A stretch of 15,443 nt of DNA, from the NCBI GenBank assembly GCA_020354595.1, contig CP070650.1, positions 2,456,352-2,471,794 on the forward strand, in the 5' to 3' direction. The position numbers were made by a program, and so were the translations under genes. Source of the DNA: Myxococcales bacterium (GTDB lineage Bacteria; Myxococcota_A; Polyangia; Polyangiales; Houyiibacteriaceae). Within the stretch, counting starts at the first letter, position 1; each line of letters starts with the position of its first letter. Under the pieces are notes generated by a model. That model worked only from the letters and a program-made list of their open reading frames with translations, was not told the origin of the DNA and searched no databases. Below are positions 14,626 to 15,443 of this stretch, in pieces.

Positions 14626-14972
14626 TCGAGCGCTCCCTTTCTCCAGGCGTAGACCAGCGTCACCCCGAGCACGACGAGGAACGCCATCATCTCGATGAAG
14701 CCCAGCCAACCGAGCTCCTGGAAGAGGCTCGCCCACGGATAGAGAAACACGGCCTCGATGTCGAAGACGACGAAGAGGATCGCCGTGAGGTAGAACTTGA
14801 TGCTCAGCCGGATGTGTCTGGCGCCCGTCGTCTCCGAGCCCGACTCGTAGGGGATCGCCTTCTCGGGCGTCATATTCTTGGGGCCGAGCCAGGTGGTGAG
14901 GCCGAACACGGCGAAGGCGACCAGCGCGGCGACGCCGAGCATGAGGAACACCGGTAAATAGGCCGAAAACAT
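14613..14972 (-). CDS. nuoA: NADH-quinone oxidoreductase subunit A
   Basis: This is the small membrane subunit (Nqo7/ND3), 119 residues, first gene of the operon. Three hydrophobic helices lie near residues 8-30, 61-82 and 88-110. The conserved cytoplasmic loop contains PYESGSETTGARHIRLSIKF and then FVVFDIEAVFLYPWA, both family hallmarks. The usual Cys of that loop (PYECG) is Ser here, which is also seen in other bacteria. The loop helps line the quinone cavity with NuoH, NuoB and NuoD. GGAG lies about eleven bases before the ATG, slightly far. The operon promoter is presumably in 14973-15060. Confidence 0.95.
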   Translation of the reverse strand: MFSAYLPVFLMLGVAALVAFAVFGLTTWLGPKNMTPEKAIPYESGSETTGARHIRLSIKFYLTAILFVVFDIEAVFLYPWASLFQELGWLGFIEMMAFLVVLGVTLVYAWRKGALEWES

Positions 14973-15017
14973 CGAGGGGCGGACTCCGCGACGAGCCTTC
15001 TGGGGCCAGTCGAGGAG

Positions 15018-15046
15018 TGCTTAGTATCACCCTCAGGGGGTGTCAA
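15018..15046 (-). promoter_or_regulatory. Candidate nuo operon promoter with an internal inverted repeat
   Basis: On the minus strand a consensus TTGACA (complement of 15041-15046) is followed after 17 bases by a weak -10, TAAGCA (15018-15023), upstream of nuoA. The inverted repeat CACCC-N5-GGGTG (15028-15042) occupies the spacer, where a bound repressor would block polymerase. The -35 match is perfect and the -10 match is poor, so the promoter is tentative and the operator role is inference. Confidence 0.35.
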
Positions 15047-15148
15047 TGAAGGTGGCGACGTTGGAATATCTAGACGAACCCGGCGAACAACGCTTCCCCG
15101 ATCGGCCGAAGTGAGGAGGTCTTGGGCTCCGCAGCTACGCGAATTTTC

Positions 15149-15158
15149 TGTCGCGACA
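15149..15158. promoter_or_regulatory. Perfect 10-bp palindrome upstream of the symporter gene
   Basis: TGTCGCGACA is self-complementary and lies 28 bases before the first ATG of the rightmost gene, in the nuoA-symporter divergent gap. The adjacent CATAAG is a partial -10 match, without a recognisable -35. It may be a regulator site or chance. Confidence 0.2.
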
Positions 15159-15186
15159 TAAGTGGTGGGAATCGGCGTGTTGTGCG

Positions 15187-15443
15187 ATGGTTCGCGAGGG
15201 GATGCGGGCACGCTGGACAACGATTGCCGCCCTATGGGCGAGCTTGTGGCCAGGCGGCGCGTTTGCCCAGGCGGCCGATTCAGACGACGGCGGCATCGGC
15301 GGTGTGCTCAAGTCCCTCGACGGCGGGTTCGGTGCCAACGTCGTTGGACCGATCGCATCCGTGTTGTTCTTCGATCTGGCGTTTTGGGACAACGGCACGG
15401 AAGGCGAGCTCAAGCTGCCGTTTATCGTCGTCTGGCTGATCGC
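15187..15443 (+). CDS. Probable alanine/glycine:cation symporter (AGCS family), partial N-terminus
   Basis: Only about 85 residues are visible before the window ends. A basic start (MVREGMRARW) leads into a hydrophobic segment ending AFA, then QAADSDD, which reads as a cleavable signal sequence. After it come a segment resembling the pre-TM1 region of AGCS proteins (GGFGANVVGPIASVLFFDLAFW) and LKLPFIVVWLI, which resembles the start of their first core helix. Members carry alanine or glycine with Na+ into the cell. ATG 15187 is the first candidate; ATG 15202 is in frame with GAGGGG immediately before it, which is too close to be a good ribosome site. The gene is divergent from nuoA. The family call rests on a short stretch and is moderate; a different polytopic transporter is possible. 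Confidence 0.55.
   Translation, partial: MVREGMRARWTTIAALWASLWPGGAFAQAADSDDGGIGGVLKSLDGGFGANVVGPIASVLFFDLAFWDNGTEGELKLPFIVVWLI

Noticed and set aside
14626..15030. Longer start for nuoB
   Set aside because: This frame runs through nuoA and gives non-homologous sequence. ATG 14625 has a GGGAG ribosome site and yields the normal NuoB N-terminus.

Overview
The window is a GC-rich, densely packed bacterial chromosome segment. Its content (a multi-domain Ig-like lipoprotein with an AGC-GGG lipobox, a split complex I operon, an AmmeMemoRadiSam pair and a PPM-type methyltransferase) suggests a myxobacterial or other deltaproteobacterium-like Gram-negative lineage. That placement is inferred from gene style only; there is no marker gene here. 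I see no rRNA, tRNA, CRISPR array, insertion sequence or phage gene.

Left part (1-2904). A large outer-surface lipoprotein built of Ig/cadherin-like repeats runs off the left edge on the minus strand. Upstream of it on the same strand is an unrecognised 62-residue gene with a near-perfect ribosome binding site that lies inside a 7-bp hairpin. A LysR-type regulator is divergent from the small gene, and the roughly 110-bp region between them is rich in inverted repeats.

Central part (2907-8531). A radical SAM enzyme (AmrS) and a Memo-family protein (AmmB) form a divergent AmmeMemoRadiSam pair. A RecQ helicase with RQC and HRDC domains converges on the Memo gene and overlaps its 3' end. A 163-bp gap upstream of recQ holds a degenerate heptanucleotide repeat in both orientations. 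Next come an alpha/beta hydrolase and a TIGR00027-type SAM methyltransferase, which are the last two genes of the long minus-strand transcription unit that begins with nuoA.

Right part (8534-14972). A tightly coupled respiratory complex I operon reads nuoA-nuoB-nuoC-nuoD-nuoG-nuoH-nuoI on the minus strand, with ATGA overlaps or gaps of only a few bases. nuoE and nuoF are missing between D and G, and nuoJKLMN do not follow nuoI, so the rest of the enzyme must be encoded elsewhere if it is complete. NuoH carries an unusual insertion of about 85-90 residues with extra hydrophobic segments, and NuoG is short but keeps all its cluster motifs, including an N7-like one. Divergent from nuoA, across a 200-bp regulatory gap, is the start of a probable alanine/glycine:cation symporter that runs off the right edge.

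How the genes work together: the nuo genes supply the quinone-reducing arm (B, C, D, I), part of the electron-input arm (G) and two membrane subunits (A, H) of NADH:quinone oxidoreductase. The AmmeMemoRadiSam pair is a conserved module of unsettled chemistry. The other genes look like independent functions.
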